Shown here piece after piece: positions 26,939-35,485 of a stretch of 64,000 nt of DNA. The stretch lies in the NCBI RefSeq assembly GCF_001687565.2, contig NZ_CP016534.2, positions 1,678,501 to 1,742,500 of the forward strand, given 5' to 3'. A program made the translations under genes and the position numbers. This stretch comes from Planococcus antarcticus DSM 14505 (GTDB lineage: Bacteria; Bacillota; Bacilli; Bacillales_A; Planococcaceae). Within the stretch, counting starts at the first letter, position 1; every line of letters begins with the position of its first letter. Below the pieces are notes generated by a model. That model was not told where the DNA came from. It did no database searches and saw only the letters and a program-made list of their open reading frames with translations.

Positions 26939-27297
26939 GGAATTCATGGCCAAAACCAAATAGATTTCACTGGATTATGACTTAATGTCAAAAAGGATTC
27001 GCCGTAAATGCTTGAGTGATGGAAACTGTGCAAATAAATCAAGTGGGCGATCATCATAATTCTATATGAAATCTGTAAGACAAGAGGATCAGACGTGTTA
27101 CAAAGGCTTTGAGTGTGCAGTAAGAATAGGAATTGATTTAGAGTAACTTCTCTGAATAAATTGCATTCGAATCCTGCAATTTGTCGAATAAACTTGTTTT
27201 CAACTTTAAATGTAGTTATTTACATAAGGAATTATTCGAAAAATTCAAAACCTGTGACAAGAAAAAATAGTGACTACACTGAAGAAAACGGCAAAGC
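26939..27297. other. A/T-rich decayed intergenic DNA
   Basis: About 360 bases with short broken frames only. Fragments continuing the remnant upstream can be followed to roughly 27060, after which I see no coding signal, no hairpin terminator and no repeat. Confidence 0.5.
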
Positions 27298-27326
27298 TTT
27301 TACTTGAAGGCTGGAAATGTTAAAAT
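27298..27326 (+). promoter_or_regulatory. Probable promoter of the GDPD gene
   Basis: TTTACT (27298-27303), 17-bp spacer, TAAAAT (27321-27326) preceded by TGT, an extended -10. It is about 95 bases before the start codon. Confidence 0.5.
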
Positions 27327-27421
27327 GGGGAGATAAATTATAAATCCGACAGCAACAAAAGCATATGCAAAACCCGCTTTGTTTGATTGGCGGATTTCAG
27401 AAATGGAAGAGGATGGTTTTA

Positions 27422-28147
27422 TTGTCTGAAGTCAAAGTGTATGCACACCGTGGCGCTTCAGGATATGCATTGGAAAATACATGGAACGCTTTTTTCAAAG
27501 CGTGTGAATTGGGTGTTGGCATCGAGCTCGACGTACAGATTACAAAAGACGGAGTTGTAGTGGTTTATCACGATGGTAACTTACGGCGGCTGACAGGTTT
27601 AAACGCGGGCATCGAAACGCTTGCTTATGAAGAAGTAAAGGAATTGCGGATTGGCAGAAAATGGTTGCGCAGTTTTCACCACCATCAAATGCCGTTGGCT
27701 TATGAGGTGTTTCAATGGGCAAAAAGAAAGAGAATCCCATTAAATGTCGAGTTAAAAGAATCGTTTGCGAAAAATCCGAAAGGACCTCAGATTCTTGCCG
27801 CCATGCTGGAGGGAATGGAGGATGTCCACTTGTCTTCATTCAACCCCAAACTGCTCAGTGAAATGAAAATGTTGATGCCTTCAACGGAAATGGCTTTAAT
27901 CATTAAAAAGAATGTTCAGCTGTCCCGTCTTAAAGAAATGGACTGGGTGGACAGCATCCATCTCCATAAGCGATTTCTTGCCAAGTCGGACTGGAAGGAT
28001 ATCTGCAAGCTGAACAAGAAAGTCCGACTATACGGAGTACTTGGATCGGAATCTCTGATAGATCGGCTCGATCCGCAGACGGTTGGTATCATTACAAACT
28101 ATCCGGATCGTGTAAAAAGAAAAATTGCGTCTACCCTTATTGGGTAG
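27422..28147 (+). CDS. Glycerophosphodiester phosphodiesterase (YqiK-like)
   Basis: Cleaves glycerophosphodiesters to glycerol 3-phosphate and alcohol. The sequence has the GDPD core VYAHRGASGYALENTWNAF, then IELDVQITKDGVVVVYHDGNLRRLTG with the conserved metal and catalytic residues (His, Glu, Asp, His), and LNVELKES. No signal peptide is visible, so it is probably cytoplasmic. GGAAGAGG (27405-27412) abuts ATG 27413 but is 9 bases from TTG 27422, so I favour TTG; the two starts differ by three residues. Its 3' end overlaps a bidirectional terminator shared with the next gene. B. subtilis yqiK holds the same position. Confidence 0.88.
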   Translation: MSEVKVYAHRGASGYALENTWNAFFKACELGVGIELDVQITKDGVVVVYHDGNLRRLTGLNAGIETLAYEEVKELRIGRKWLRSFHHHQMPLAYEVFQWAKRKRIPLNVELKESFAKNPKGPQILAAMLEGMEDVHLSSFNPKLLSEMKMLMPSTEMALIIKKNVQLSRLKEMDWVDSIHLHKRFLAKSDWKDICKLNKKVRLYGVLGSESLIDRLDPQTVGIITNYPDRVKRKIASTLIG

Positions 28148-28158
28148 GCGCAATTTTT
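28120..28158. terminator. Bidirectional terminator between GDPD and the DUF2627 gene
   Basis: A 17-bp stem (28120-28136 with 28142-28158, one G-U) flanked by A5 on one side and T6 on the other, loop TTATT. It overlaps the end of the GDPD reading frame and serves two convergent genes. Confidence 0.9.
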
Positions 28159-28391
28159 TATTTCTGAAATCTTTTCGAAACGTTTCCTTTTTTACGATCG
28201 CGGTTCAACAGAAATCCTGCAAAAAAACCGATTCCGACAACCACGAAAAGCGTGCCGAGTGTAAATTGGAGCCAAAGAGCCGGATAGGGCTCAAGCAATT
28301 TGTTGAACAAAGTATCGCGCATCAACTTGATGCCATACGCAGCCATAATCCCAGGAATCAGCAAAATGATGAATGCCAATAAACGAGCCAT
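28158..28391 (-). CDS. DUF2627 small membrane protein (YqzF-like)
   Basis: A 77-residue protein with two membrane helices: ARLLAFIILLIPGIMAAYGIK and, after LYPAL-type loop residues (EPYPALWLQ), FTLGTLFVVVGIGFFAGFLL, with a basic tail NRDRKKGNVSKRF. Length, topology and position between the GDPD gene and bkdR match B. subtilis YqzF (DUF2627). The function is unknown. It converges on GDPD and is divergent from bkdR; GGATGTGGG-like purine-rich sequence lies before the start. Confidence 0.8.
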   Translation of the reverse strand: MARLLAFIILLIPGIMAAYGIKLMRDTLFNKLLEPYPALWLQFTLGTLFVVVGIGFFAGFLLNRDRKKGNVSKRFQK

Positions 28392-28474
28392 ATTCCCACA
28401 TCCTTCATCACCTATTGTTTCTAATTAAGTTAAAGTTGTCAAGAAAACCTTCTTGATGTACGCTTAAAACATTC

Positions 28475-28490
28475 TTGCAATTACTTGCAA
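28475..28490 (+). promoter_or_regulatory. Paired TTGCAA boxes upstream of bkdR
   Basis: TTGCAA at 28475-28480 and 28485-28490, hexamers repeated at exactly 10 bp, 27 bases before the bkdR start. A third TTGCAA coincides with the start codon region (28517-28522). The same hexamer recurs four times at 10-bp steps before ptb, so these are probable operators for one regulator, most simply BkdR itself. Confidence 0.6.
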
Positions 28491-28516
28491 AAATTCAGGT
28501 GAAAGGGTGAATCAAT

Positions 28517-30562
28517 TTGCAAAATGTATTGATTATAGGAGGCGGAATCGGGGGCTCTGCTATTTTAAACACTCTATTGGAATCCGATTATCTACATGTG
28601 TCCGGTGTGGTTGACTTGGACCTTGCAGCAACAGCAATCCTGACCGCGATATCACACAGTATTCCGGTTGCAGAAGATTACCTGAACTTTAGCAAAACAG
28701 ACATTGACATCGTTTTTAATGTGACCGGCAGCGATTCCCTTCACCAGGAACTACGAGAATATTTCTTGAAAAAGACCGTCATCATTCCTGGAAGTCTGGC
28801 CAACGTAATTGTCCGACTATTAGAAGAGAAAGAACATTTTATCAATCAGCTCAGCAAAGAAAGTCACCGAGAGAAAATTATTTTCAATTCAATAGAAGAA
28901 GGTATGATTGGCATCGACAATACTAGTCATATTACTTTTATCAACAAAAGTGCAGCAAGGATGCTAGAAGTGAAAGTAGATGAAACCATCGGCAGGCACA
29001 TTCACGAGTTTATCTCCCTGAGTGAATTGCCGAGAATCTATGAAACTGGGCGAATTGAACTGAACAGGGAACTGGAGCTTAAAAATGGATCGAAAATTGT
29101 CACTTCCCGTTTCCCGATGATAGACGATAATGGAGAAACGATCGGAGCATTTGCGGTGTTTAAAGATATCACTGAAGTGGTATCGCTAGCTGAAGAGATC
29201 ACAGATCTGAAGGAAATTCAGACGATGTTGGAAGCCATTATCCAATCGAGTGACGATGCGATTTCAGTGGTTGATGAAAAAGGCAATGGCCTACTTGTCA
29301 ATCCAGCGTATACGCGAATTACCGGCCTGCAGATGGATGATGTCATCGGTCAGCCTGCATCAGCGGATATATCTGAAGGAGAAAGCATGCACTTAAAGGC
29401 GCTGCAGACCCGGAAGCCGGTGCGTGGAGTCAATTTGAAAGTCGGGCCGTCGAACCGCGAAGTAATCGTCAATGTCGCGCCGATCATCGTCGACAATAAA
29501 TTAAAAGGCAGTGTCGGCGTTATCCATGACACGACCGAAATTCGTTCTCTCATGAAAGAGCTTGACCGTGCCCGCAGCATTATCCGGACCTTGGAATCCA
29601 AGTACACCTTTGATGACATTATCGGCTTATCGTCCGAAATGCAATTGTCTCTCCAACAGGCGAAACTGGCTGCACAGACTTTGGTCACCGTGCTGTTGCG
29701 AGGTGAATCCGGTACCGGCAAAGAGCTTTTTGCACATGCCATCCACAGCGCTAGCGAACGGAAATTCAACAAATTTGTGCGCGTCAGCTGCGCTGCACTT
29801 TCCGAAGAACTGCTGGAAAGTGAGCTTTTTGGCTACGAAGAAGGAGTAATACCAGGTATTAAAACCGGAGAAAAACGAGGGCTGTTTGAAGAAGCAAACA
29901 ACGGCAGCATTTTTTTGGACGAAATCGGCGAATTATCGTCTGCCATGCAAAGCAAATTATTGCGTGTGTTGCAAGAACACGAAACCTTACGCATTGGTGG
30001 CAGTAAACCGATTCCTGTCAACGTCCGAGTTATTGCTTCGACAAATGCTAATATGGAAAAAGCCTTGCTGGATGGTAAATTTCGTGAAGACCTCTATTAC
30101 CGTTTGAATCGGATGCCGATTCTAATCCCGCCATTACGTAACCGCAAGCAGGATATACCAAGAATCGTTGAACGGCTGTTATTGAAATTGAATCAAGAAT
30201 ATGGTCGCAGCGTAAACTCCATTTCTGATAAAGCTCTTCAGTATTTGCGTGTTTATGACTGGCCTGGCAACGTTAGGGAACTGGAGAATGTGCTCAGCCG
30301 CTCCATGATTTTCATGCAAATGAATGACAGACAATTGACTGAAGAGCACATCCCTCTAAATATGCTCCGCGTTGCAGAAGCGAAAAATGAAGTGGTCATT
30401 CCGTCCTCTGCCTCCTTACAGGAGCAACTGGACACAGTTGAACGGGGAATTCTGCACCGCGCTTTAAAGCAATCTAGCGGTAATAAATCGAAGACAGCAA
30501 AGCAGATGGAAATCTCTTTGAGGACACTCTATTACAAATTAGAAAAATACGGACTAATGTAA
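28517..30562 (+). CDS. bkdR: BkdR-type PAS/AAA+/Fis regulator with a degenerate GAFTGA loop
   Basis: A 681-residue regulator. An N-terminal nucleotide-binding-like domain (LIIGGGIGGSA, residues 1-100) precedes two PAS domains (about 113-215 and 235-345), an AAA+ domain with Walker A GESGTGKE (396-403) and Walker B GSIFLDEIGE, sensor RVIASTN, and a C-terminal Fis helix-turn-helix (NKSKTAKQMEISLRTLYYKL). It stands where B. subtilis has bkdR, the sigma-54 activator of the bkd operon. Here the sigma-54 contact loop GAFTGA reads GVIPGI (443-448) with no length change, which should abolish that contact. The start is TTG 28517 with AGGTGAAAGGGTG upstream. It may act through the sigma-A promoter instead. 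Confidence 0.88.
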   Translation: MQNVLIIGGGIGGSAILNTLLESDYLHVSGVVDLDLAATAILTAISHSIPVAEDYLNFSKTDIDIVFNVTGSDSLHQELREYFLKKTVIIPGSLANVIVRLLEEKEHFINQLSKESHREKIIFNSIEEGMIGIDNTSHITFINKSAARMLEVKVDETIGRHIHEFISLSELPRIYETGRIELNRELELKNGSKIVTSRFPMIDDNGETIGAFAVFKDITEVVSLAEEITDLKEIQTMLEAIIQSSDDAISVVDEKGNGLLVNPAYTRITGLQMDDVIGQPASADISEGESMHLKALQTRKPVRGVNLKVGPSNREVIVNVAPIIVDNKLKGSVGVIHDTTEIRSLMKELDRARSIIRTLESKYTFDDIIGLSSEMQLSLQQAKLAAQTLVTVLLRGESGTGKELFAHAIHSASERKFNKFVRVSCAALSEELLESELFGYEEGVIPGIKTGEKRGLFEEANNGSIFLDEIGELSSAMQSKLLRVLQEHETLRIGGSKPIPVNVRVIASTNANMEKALLDGKFREDLYYRLNRMPILIPPLRNRKQDIPRIVERLLLKLNQEYGRSVNSISDKALQYLRVYDWPGNVRELENVLSRSMIFMQMNDRQLTEEHIPLNMLRVAEAKNEVVIPSSASLQEQLDTVERGILHRALKQSSGNKSKTAKQMEISLRTLYYKLEKYGLM

Positions 30563-30568
30563 CTGGTT

Positions 30569-30604
30569 TTGCAACTTTTTGCAGGGTTTTGCAATTAATT
30601 GCAA
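30569..30604 (+). promoter_or_regulatory. Four helically phased TTGCAR boxes upstream of ptb
   Basis: TTGCAA, TTGCAG, TTGCAA and TTGCAA start at 30569, 30579, 30589 and 30599, each exactly 10 bp apart. TTGCAA is self-complementary, so two dimers could bind on one DNA face. The array starts 7 bases after the bkdR stop and about 90 bases before ptb. No GG-N10-GC sigma-54 promoter is seen in this gap. A TATATA at 30646-30651 could be a weak -10. Confidence 0.65.
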
Positions 30605-30626
30605 TGTTTTGGGGGTGTAAATCCAA

Positions 30627-30640
30627 ATAAAACGCTTTCA
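30627..30640 (+). promoter_or_regulatory. Possible cre (CcpA) site before ptb
   Basis: ATAAAACGCTTTCA agrees with the cre consensus TGWAANCGNTNWCA at 12 of 14 positions, failing at the first two. Carbon repression of branched-chain catabolism would be reasonable, but this is a single eye match. Confidence 0.35.
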
Positions 30641-30696
30641 TCCCTTATATATGACTATCTGTTCTGTTTTAATTAAGAAGAATGAGGTGAGCAGTT

Positions 30697-31629
30697 ATGG
30701 CCACATTAAATCATTTAATCGAAAATGTTCCGAACGGTTCCGAACACACAGTGGCAGTTGCCGTTGCTACCGATTTGGCCGTTTTGGAAGCTATTAGTAT
30801 GGCTGTCAGCCGGAAAATGGCGTGTTTTCGCCTGTACGACGACGAACCATCAATCACAATAATGCTACGAGAACATTTCCCGCAGCTGCTCGATCATCCT
30901 GATGTTCTGATCCATCATGTCAGCAGTGTAGAAATGGCAGCTGAGAGAGCGGTGAAATCCGTGTTCATGAACGAATCTGATATTTTGATGAAAGGTCAGA
31001 TTGCAACGGCGGTGCTGTTGAAAGCGGTATTGAATCCCAATTATGGCTTAAGAACCGGGTCGGTCATGTCCCATATTGCCGCTTTTGAAGTCCCTGGTTT
31101 TGATAGGCTAATATTTGTGACAGATGCAGGCATGAACATCAGTCCTGATTTACCTCAAAAAGTACAAATTATCCAAAATGCTGTTCAGATCGCACGTTCA
31201 GTCGGCGTTGAAAGGCCAATTGTTGCGCCTTTAGCAGGAGTGGAAGTAATCAATCCAAACATGCAGGCTACTCTTGACGCTGCGGCATTGACGGCGATGA
31301 ATCAGCGTGGCCAAATTAAGGATTGTATCGTGGACGGGCCATTTGCCCTGGACAATGCCATATCCGTAGATGCGGCCAAACACAAACAAATAGCGGGCGA
31401 CAATGCCGGCAAAGCCGATATCCTACTTGTTCCAACTATTGAATCTGGCAATATCCTATATAAATCACTGGTCTTTTTTTCAAATGCAAAAGTCGGCAGT
31501 ATCATCGCTGGTGCGAAAGCGCCGATTGTCTTGTCATCACGTGCTGACAGTGCCGAAAGTAAACTATATTCATTGGCTTTGGCGATTTGCTCATCGCTAA
31601 CTTTAGGAACATATATTAGGGGGAATTAG
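30697..31629 (+). CDS. ptb: Phosphate butyryltransferase
   Basis: Exchanges CoA on (iso)butyryl- and related acyl-CoAs for phosphate. The 310 residues belong to the phosphate acetyl/butyryltransferase family ([50 protein letters not shown] [25 protein letters not shown]). It is the first catabolic gene after bkdR, as in B. subtilis (ptb-bcd-buk-lpdV-bkdAA-bkdAB-bkdB). With Buk it converts branched acyl-CoA to acid plus ATP. bcd begins 2 bases after its stop. Confidence 0.93.
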   Translation: MATLNHLIENVPNGSEHTVAVAVATDLAVLEAISMAVSRKMACFRLYDDEPSITIMLREHFPQLLDHPDVLIHHVSSVEMAAERAVKSVFMNESDILMKGQIATAVLLKAVLNPNYGLRTGSVMSHIAAFEVPGFDRLIFVTDAGMNISPDLPQKVQIIQNAVQIARSVGVERPIVAPLAGVEVINPNMQATLDAAALTAMNQRGQIKDCIVDGPFALDNAISVDAAKHKQIAGDNAGKADILLVPTIESGNILYKSLVFFSNAKVGSIIAGAKAPIVLSSRADSAESKLYSLALAICSSLTLGTYIRGN

Positions 31630-31631
31630 CA

Positions 31632-32726
31632 ATGGAAATTTTCAACAGAATGGAACAACACGATTACGAACAATTAATTTTTTGCCAAGATAAAAACTCA
31701 GGGCTGAAAGCCATTATTTGTATCCACGACACTACGCTTGGACCGGCACTTGGCGGCACACGCATGTGGAATTATGCAACTGAAGAAGAAGCAGTTGAAG
31801 ACGCAATCCGCCTTGGACGCGGAATGACATATAAAAACGCTGCAGCCGGACTGAACCTTGGGGGCGGAAAAACGGTTATTATCGGCGATCCACTGAAAGA
31901 CAAGAACGAAGAGATGTTCCGTGCATTCGGACGTTTCATTCAAGGATTGAACGGGCGCTATATTACTGCTGAGGACGTTGGAACAACAGTGGCAGATATG
32001 GACTTGATCCACGAAGAAACGGATTACGTAACAGGCATATCACCAGCCTTCGGTTCTTCAGGCAATCCATCACCAGTCACTGCGTACGGCGCGTATATCG
32101 GCATGAAAGCTGCCGCTTTAGAAGCATTCGGCGATGACTCCTTGGAAGGCAAGACAGTAGCTGTACAGGGCGTTGGCAACGTGGCATACCCACTTTGTGA
32201 ATATCTTCATAAAGAAGGCGCAAAATTGATCGTGACGGATATTAATCAGGAAGCGGTGCAACGTGCAGTCCAAGCATTCGGTGCAATAGCTGTCGCACCA
32301 AATGACATCTACTCACAGGAAGCGGATATTTTTGCTCCATGTGCAATGGGCGCTATCATTAACGATGAAACGATTCCACAATTGAAAGTAAAAGTGGTTG
32401 CCGGTTCAGCCAACAATCAATTGAAGGAGTCTCACCACGGAGATGAGCTTGAAGCACGCGGCATCGTATATGCTCCTGATTTTGTTATTAACTCCGGTGG
32501 CGTCATCAACGTTGCAGATGAATTATACGGCTACAACAACGAACGTGCGATGAAGCGCGTTGAAACAATCTACGACAGCATTACAAAAATCTTTGAAATC
32601 TCGAAACGCGATAATGTGCCGAGCTATATTGCTGCAGACCGCATGGCTGAAGAGCGCATCGAACGCGTCCGTAAGTCAAGATCTCAATTCTTAAGAAACG
32701 AACATAATATCTTAAGCAGAAGATAA
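31632..32726 (+). CDS. bcd: Leucine (branched-chain amino acid) dehydrogenase
   Basis: Oxidative deamination of Leu, Ile and Val to 2-oxo acids with NAD, providing the substrates for the Bkd complex. The 364-residue sequence has the Glu/Leu/Phe/Val dehydrogenase signature [11 protein letters not shown] preceded by [18 protein letters not shown] (catalytic Lys), TAEDVGT, the NAD fold [18 protein letters not shown], and [11 protein letters not shown]. It is translated right after ptb (GGGGGAA before the ATG). A partial terminator follows. Confidence 0.96.
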   Translation: MEIFNRMEQHDYEQLIFCQDKNSGLKAIICIHDTTLGPALGGTRMWNYATEEEAVEDAIRLGRGMTYKNAAAGLNLGGGKTVIIGDPLKDKNEEMFRAFGRFIQGLNGRYITAEDVGTTVADMDLIHEETDYVTGISPAFGSSGNPSPVTAYGAYIGMKAAALEAFGDDSLEGKTVAVQGVGNVAYPLCEYLHKEGAKLIVTDINQEAVQRAVQAFGAIAVAPNDIYSQEADIFAPCAMGAIINDETIPQLKVKVVAGSANNQLKESHHGDELEARGIVYAPDFVINSGGVINVADELYGYNNERAMKRVETIYDSITKIFEISKRDNVPSYIAADRMAEERIERVRKSRSQFLRNEHNILSRR

Positions 32727-32734
32727 ACAAAGAC

Positions 32735-32770
32735 CAGCAGGTGAGACATTCATTTTCACCTGCTGTTTTT
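32735..32770 (+). terminator. Terminator between bcd and buk
   Basis: Perfect 10-bp stem CAGCAGGTGA/TCACCTGCTG (32735-32744 with 32756-32765) followed by TTTTT. It may reduce transcription of buk and downstream genes, or buk may have its own promoter in 32771-32880, where I see no strong one. Confidence 0.82.
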
Positions 32771-32880
32771 ATCTGAAATAGGATCGTTTCTATATGAGGT
32801 GAACCAAAGAAATCAGCTTTTACCCATCGTTTTATGTAATCAATGCTTCTCACAATAGATAGAAGAATAGGGGGATCGAT

Positions 32881-33963
32881 GTGCAAAAACAGCTGAATCG
32901 TATTCTAGTCATTAACCCTGCCACGACTTCGACTAAAATCGGCGTTTTTGACAACGATATCCTAATTATGGAAAAGACCATTCATCATTCACCAAAAAAT
33001 TTAGGTGGATATTCAAGTATTTCCGACCAAAACGTCTTTAGAAAGAACAGCATTCTTGAAGCTTTGGACGAAGAAGGCATGAATGTTTCCAATTTGGCTG
33101 CGGTCTGTGGAAGAGGCGGTTTGCTTCGGCCTATCGAAGGTGGAACTTATGCAGTTAACGACGAGATGATGAAAGATTTGCGAGAAGGGTATTCAGGGCA
33201 GCACGCTTCTAATTTGGGAGGCATTATTGCCTTTGAAATTGCGGCTGGCTTGAATATTCCTTCGTTCATCGTCGATCCTGTAGTCATTGATGAAATGGAG
33301 CCGATTGCGCGGATATCTGGCTTTTCTTTGATTGAGCGAAAGTCCATTTTCCATGCCCTCAATCAAAAAGCGGTCGCTCGGCGATACGTTAAAAAAACTG
33401 GGCGCTCATACGAAGATGTCAGCTTGGTCGTTGCTCATATGGGTAGTGGCATCACAGTCGGAGTCCATGAGGGCGGCCGCGTCATCGATGTCAATAATGG
33501 TTTGAACGGTGATGGTCCGTTCAGTCCTGAACGTGCTGGAACTGTACCAGCTGGTGATTTGGTGGACTTATGCTTTTCTGGACAATTCAGCCGACATGAA
33601 GTCATGAAGAAACTGGTGAGGCAAGGCGGACTGTTTGCCTACCTGGAAACGAATGATGTAGTAAAGGTGGAACAACGCATTTTGAAAGGCGATAAAAAAG
33701 CAGAATTGATTTATCAGGCAATGGCTTATCAAGTCGCCCGAGAAATCGGAGCCGCCAGCGCTGTTTTGAAAGGCCGCGTTGATGCCATCATTCTGACTGG
33801 GGGACTCGCTCACGGTAAAGATTTTGTAGAAGCAATTACCGAGCGTGTCAGCTGGATTGCTGATGTAGAGATCCAGCCGGGTGAAAATGAACTCCAAGCT
33901 TTGGCCGAGGGTGCTGTGCGTGTATTGAATGGAGAAGAACAAGTTAAAACGTATCTGTTTTAA
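32881..33963 (+). CDS. buk: Butyrate kinase
   Basis: Makes ATP from acyl phosphate supplied by Ptb. The 360-residue ASKHA-fold protein has [17 protein letters not shown] at the N-terminus, [53 protein letters not shown] in three conserved blocks, and ILTGGLAHG near the end. The start is GTG 32881 after GGGGGATCGAT. It precedes lpdV by 79 bases. Confidence 0.95.
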   Translation: MQKQLNRILVINPATTSTKIGVFDNDILIMEKTIHHSPKNLGGYSSISDQNVFRKNSILEALDEEGMNVSNLAAVCGRGGLLRPIEGGTYAVNDEMMKDLREGYSGQHASNLGGIIAFEIAAGLNIPSFIVDPVVIDEMEPIARISGFSLIERKSIFHALNQKAVARRYVKKTGRSYEDVSLVVAHMGSGITVGVHEGGRVIDVNNGLNGDGPFSPERAGTVPAGDLVDLCFSGQFSRHEVMKKLVRQGGLFAYLETNDVVKVEQRILKGDKKAELIYQAMAYQVAREIGAASAVLKGRVDAIILTGGLAHGKDFVEAITERVSWIADVEIQPGENELQALAEGAVRVLNGEEQVKTYLF

Positions 33964-34042
33964 TAGGTGCGAAAAACTTCAATCAGTTGAGGGTATAAAT
34001 ATTTTTACTGCAAGTTGAAGCAGAAAGAAGGAGGACAAATCT

Positions 34043-35470
34043 ATGGCTCAAAATTATGATGTCGTCATTTTAGGCGGCGGAACGGGTGGTTACGTAGCTG
34101 CAATTCGCTCTGCACAGCTGGGTTTGAAGACAGCAATCGTCGAAAGAGGCGAACTTGGCGGTACTTGCTTACATAGAGGCTGCATTCCAAGTAAAGCGTT
34201 GCTTCGCAGTGCAGAAGTATTCGCAACGACCAAAAATCACGCGGCTGATTTTGGTGTTCAAACGGGTGAAGTTTCATTGGATTTTGCACGTGTTCAGGAA
34301 CGTAAACAAGGAATTGTCGATCAATTGCACGCAGGTGTGCAGGGGTTGATGAAAAAAGGTAAGATCGACGTCTATGAAGGTATCGGCCGAATTTTGGGAC
34401 CGTCTATCTTCTCGCCAAACGCCGGAACCATTTCTGTTGAAATGAAAAATGGAGAAGAGAATGAAATGCTAATTCCGAACAATGTCATCATCGCCACCGG
34501 ATCACGCCCGCGCACTCTGCCAGGCTTGACGGTTGATGGCGAATTTGTCATGAGTTCAGACGAGGCTTTGAAAATGGAAAGCTTGCCAAAATCGATTTTG
34601 ATTGTCGGCGGCGGTGTTATCGGAATCGAATGGGCATCAATGCTCAATGATTTTGGCGTCGATGTGACAGTTATTGAATATGCAGACCGTATCATTCCGA
34701 CGGAAGATAAAGATATATCCAAGGAAATGCTAAAGCTACTGAAGAAAAAAGGCGTCACTTTTGCGACAAGTGCGAAAGTGATGGCGGATACATTGGAAAC
34801 AGGCGAAAATGGTGTGACGGTTCAAGCAGAAATTAATGGTAAAAACGAAAGTTTTTCTGCGGAAAAAATGCTGATTTCTGTCGGACGTCAAGCGAATGTC
34901 GAAAACATCGGCATTGAAAATACGGATATTATTGTCGAAAAAGGCTTTGTTCAAGTAAAAAAAACCTTCCAGACAAAAGAATCACATATATACGCAATTG
35001 GTGATGTAATTGGTGGCTTACAATTGGCGCACGTTGCTTCACACGAAGGCATTACGGCCATCGAGCATATTAAAGGCAATAACCCACATGCCATCGATTA
35101 CGATCTAGTGTCGCGCTGCGTTTATTCCAATCCGGAAGCAGCAAGCGTTGGTATTACAGAAGAACAGGCGAAAGAGAATGGCCACGATGTTAAAGTGGGC
35201 AAGTTTTCTTTTAAAGCCATCGGTAAAGCATTGGTGTACGGTGAATCTGATGGTTTTGTCAAAATTATCGCAGACAAAAAAACAAACGATATTCTTGGCG
35301 TTCACATGATCGGACCGCATGTTACGGATATGATATCCGAAGCTGGCCTGGCAATGGTATTGGACGCAACTCCATGGGAAATTGCTGAAACGATTCATCC
35401 CCATCCAACGCTTTCAGAGGTTATGGGCGAAGCAGCATTGGCAGTTGATGGCAAAGCAATTCATAGTTAA
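34043..35470 (+). CDS. lpdV: Dihydrolipoyl dehydrogenase of the branched-chain complex (E3)
   Basis: Reoxidises the dihydrolipoyl arm of BkdB with NAD. The 475 residues contain the FAD site DVVILGGGTGGYVAAIRSAQ, the redox disulfide GGTCLHRGCIPSKALL, the NAD fold ILIVGGGVIGIEWASML, a second FAD segment YAIGDVIGGLQLAHVASHEG and the C-terminal HPHPTLSE with the catalytic His. AAGGAGGA precedes the ATG. Next are bkdAA at 15 bases and bkdAB overlapping. Confidence 0.96.
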   Translation: MAQNYDVVILGGGTGGYVAAIRSAQLGLKTAIVERGELGGTCLHRGCIPSKALLRSAEVFATTKNHAADFGVQTGEVSLDFARVQERKQGIVDQLHAGVQGLMKKGKIDVYEGIGRILGPSIFSPNAGTISVEMKNGEENEMLIPNNVIIATGSRPRTLPGLTVDGEFVMSSDEALKMESLPKSILIVGGGVIGIEWASMLNDFGVDVTVIEYADRIIPTEDKDISKEMLKLLKKKGVTFATSAKVMADTLETGENGVTVQAEINGKNESFSAEKMLISVGRQANVENIGIENTDIIVEKGFVQVKKTFQTKESHIYAIGDVIGGLQLAHVASHEGITAIEHIKGNNPHAIDYDLVSRCVYSNPEAASVGITEEQAKENGHDVKVGKFSFKAIGKALVYGESDGFVKIIADKKTNDILGVHMIGPHVTDMISEAGLAMVLDATPWEIAETIHPHPTLSEVMGEAALAVDGKAIHS

Positions 35471-35485
35471 AGGAGGAAAAAATTA

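Noticed and set aside
27183..27191. A Spo0A box (TTTGTCGAA) in the decayed interval
   Set aside because: A single short match in A/T-rich DNA with no promoter nearby; chance is likely.
30565..30696. A sigma-54 promoter before ptb
   Set aside because: GG and GC pairs occur, but at spacings of 5, 14 or 15 instead of 10, so no -24/-12 element fits.
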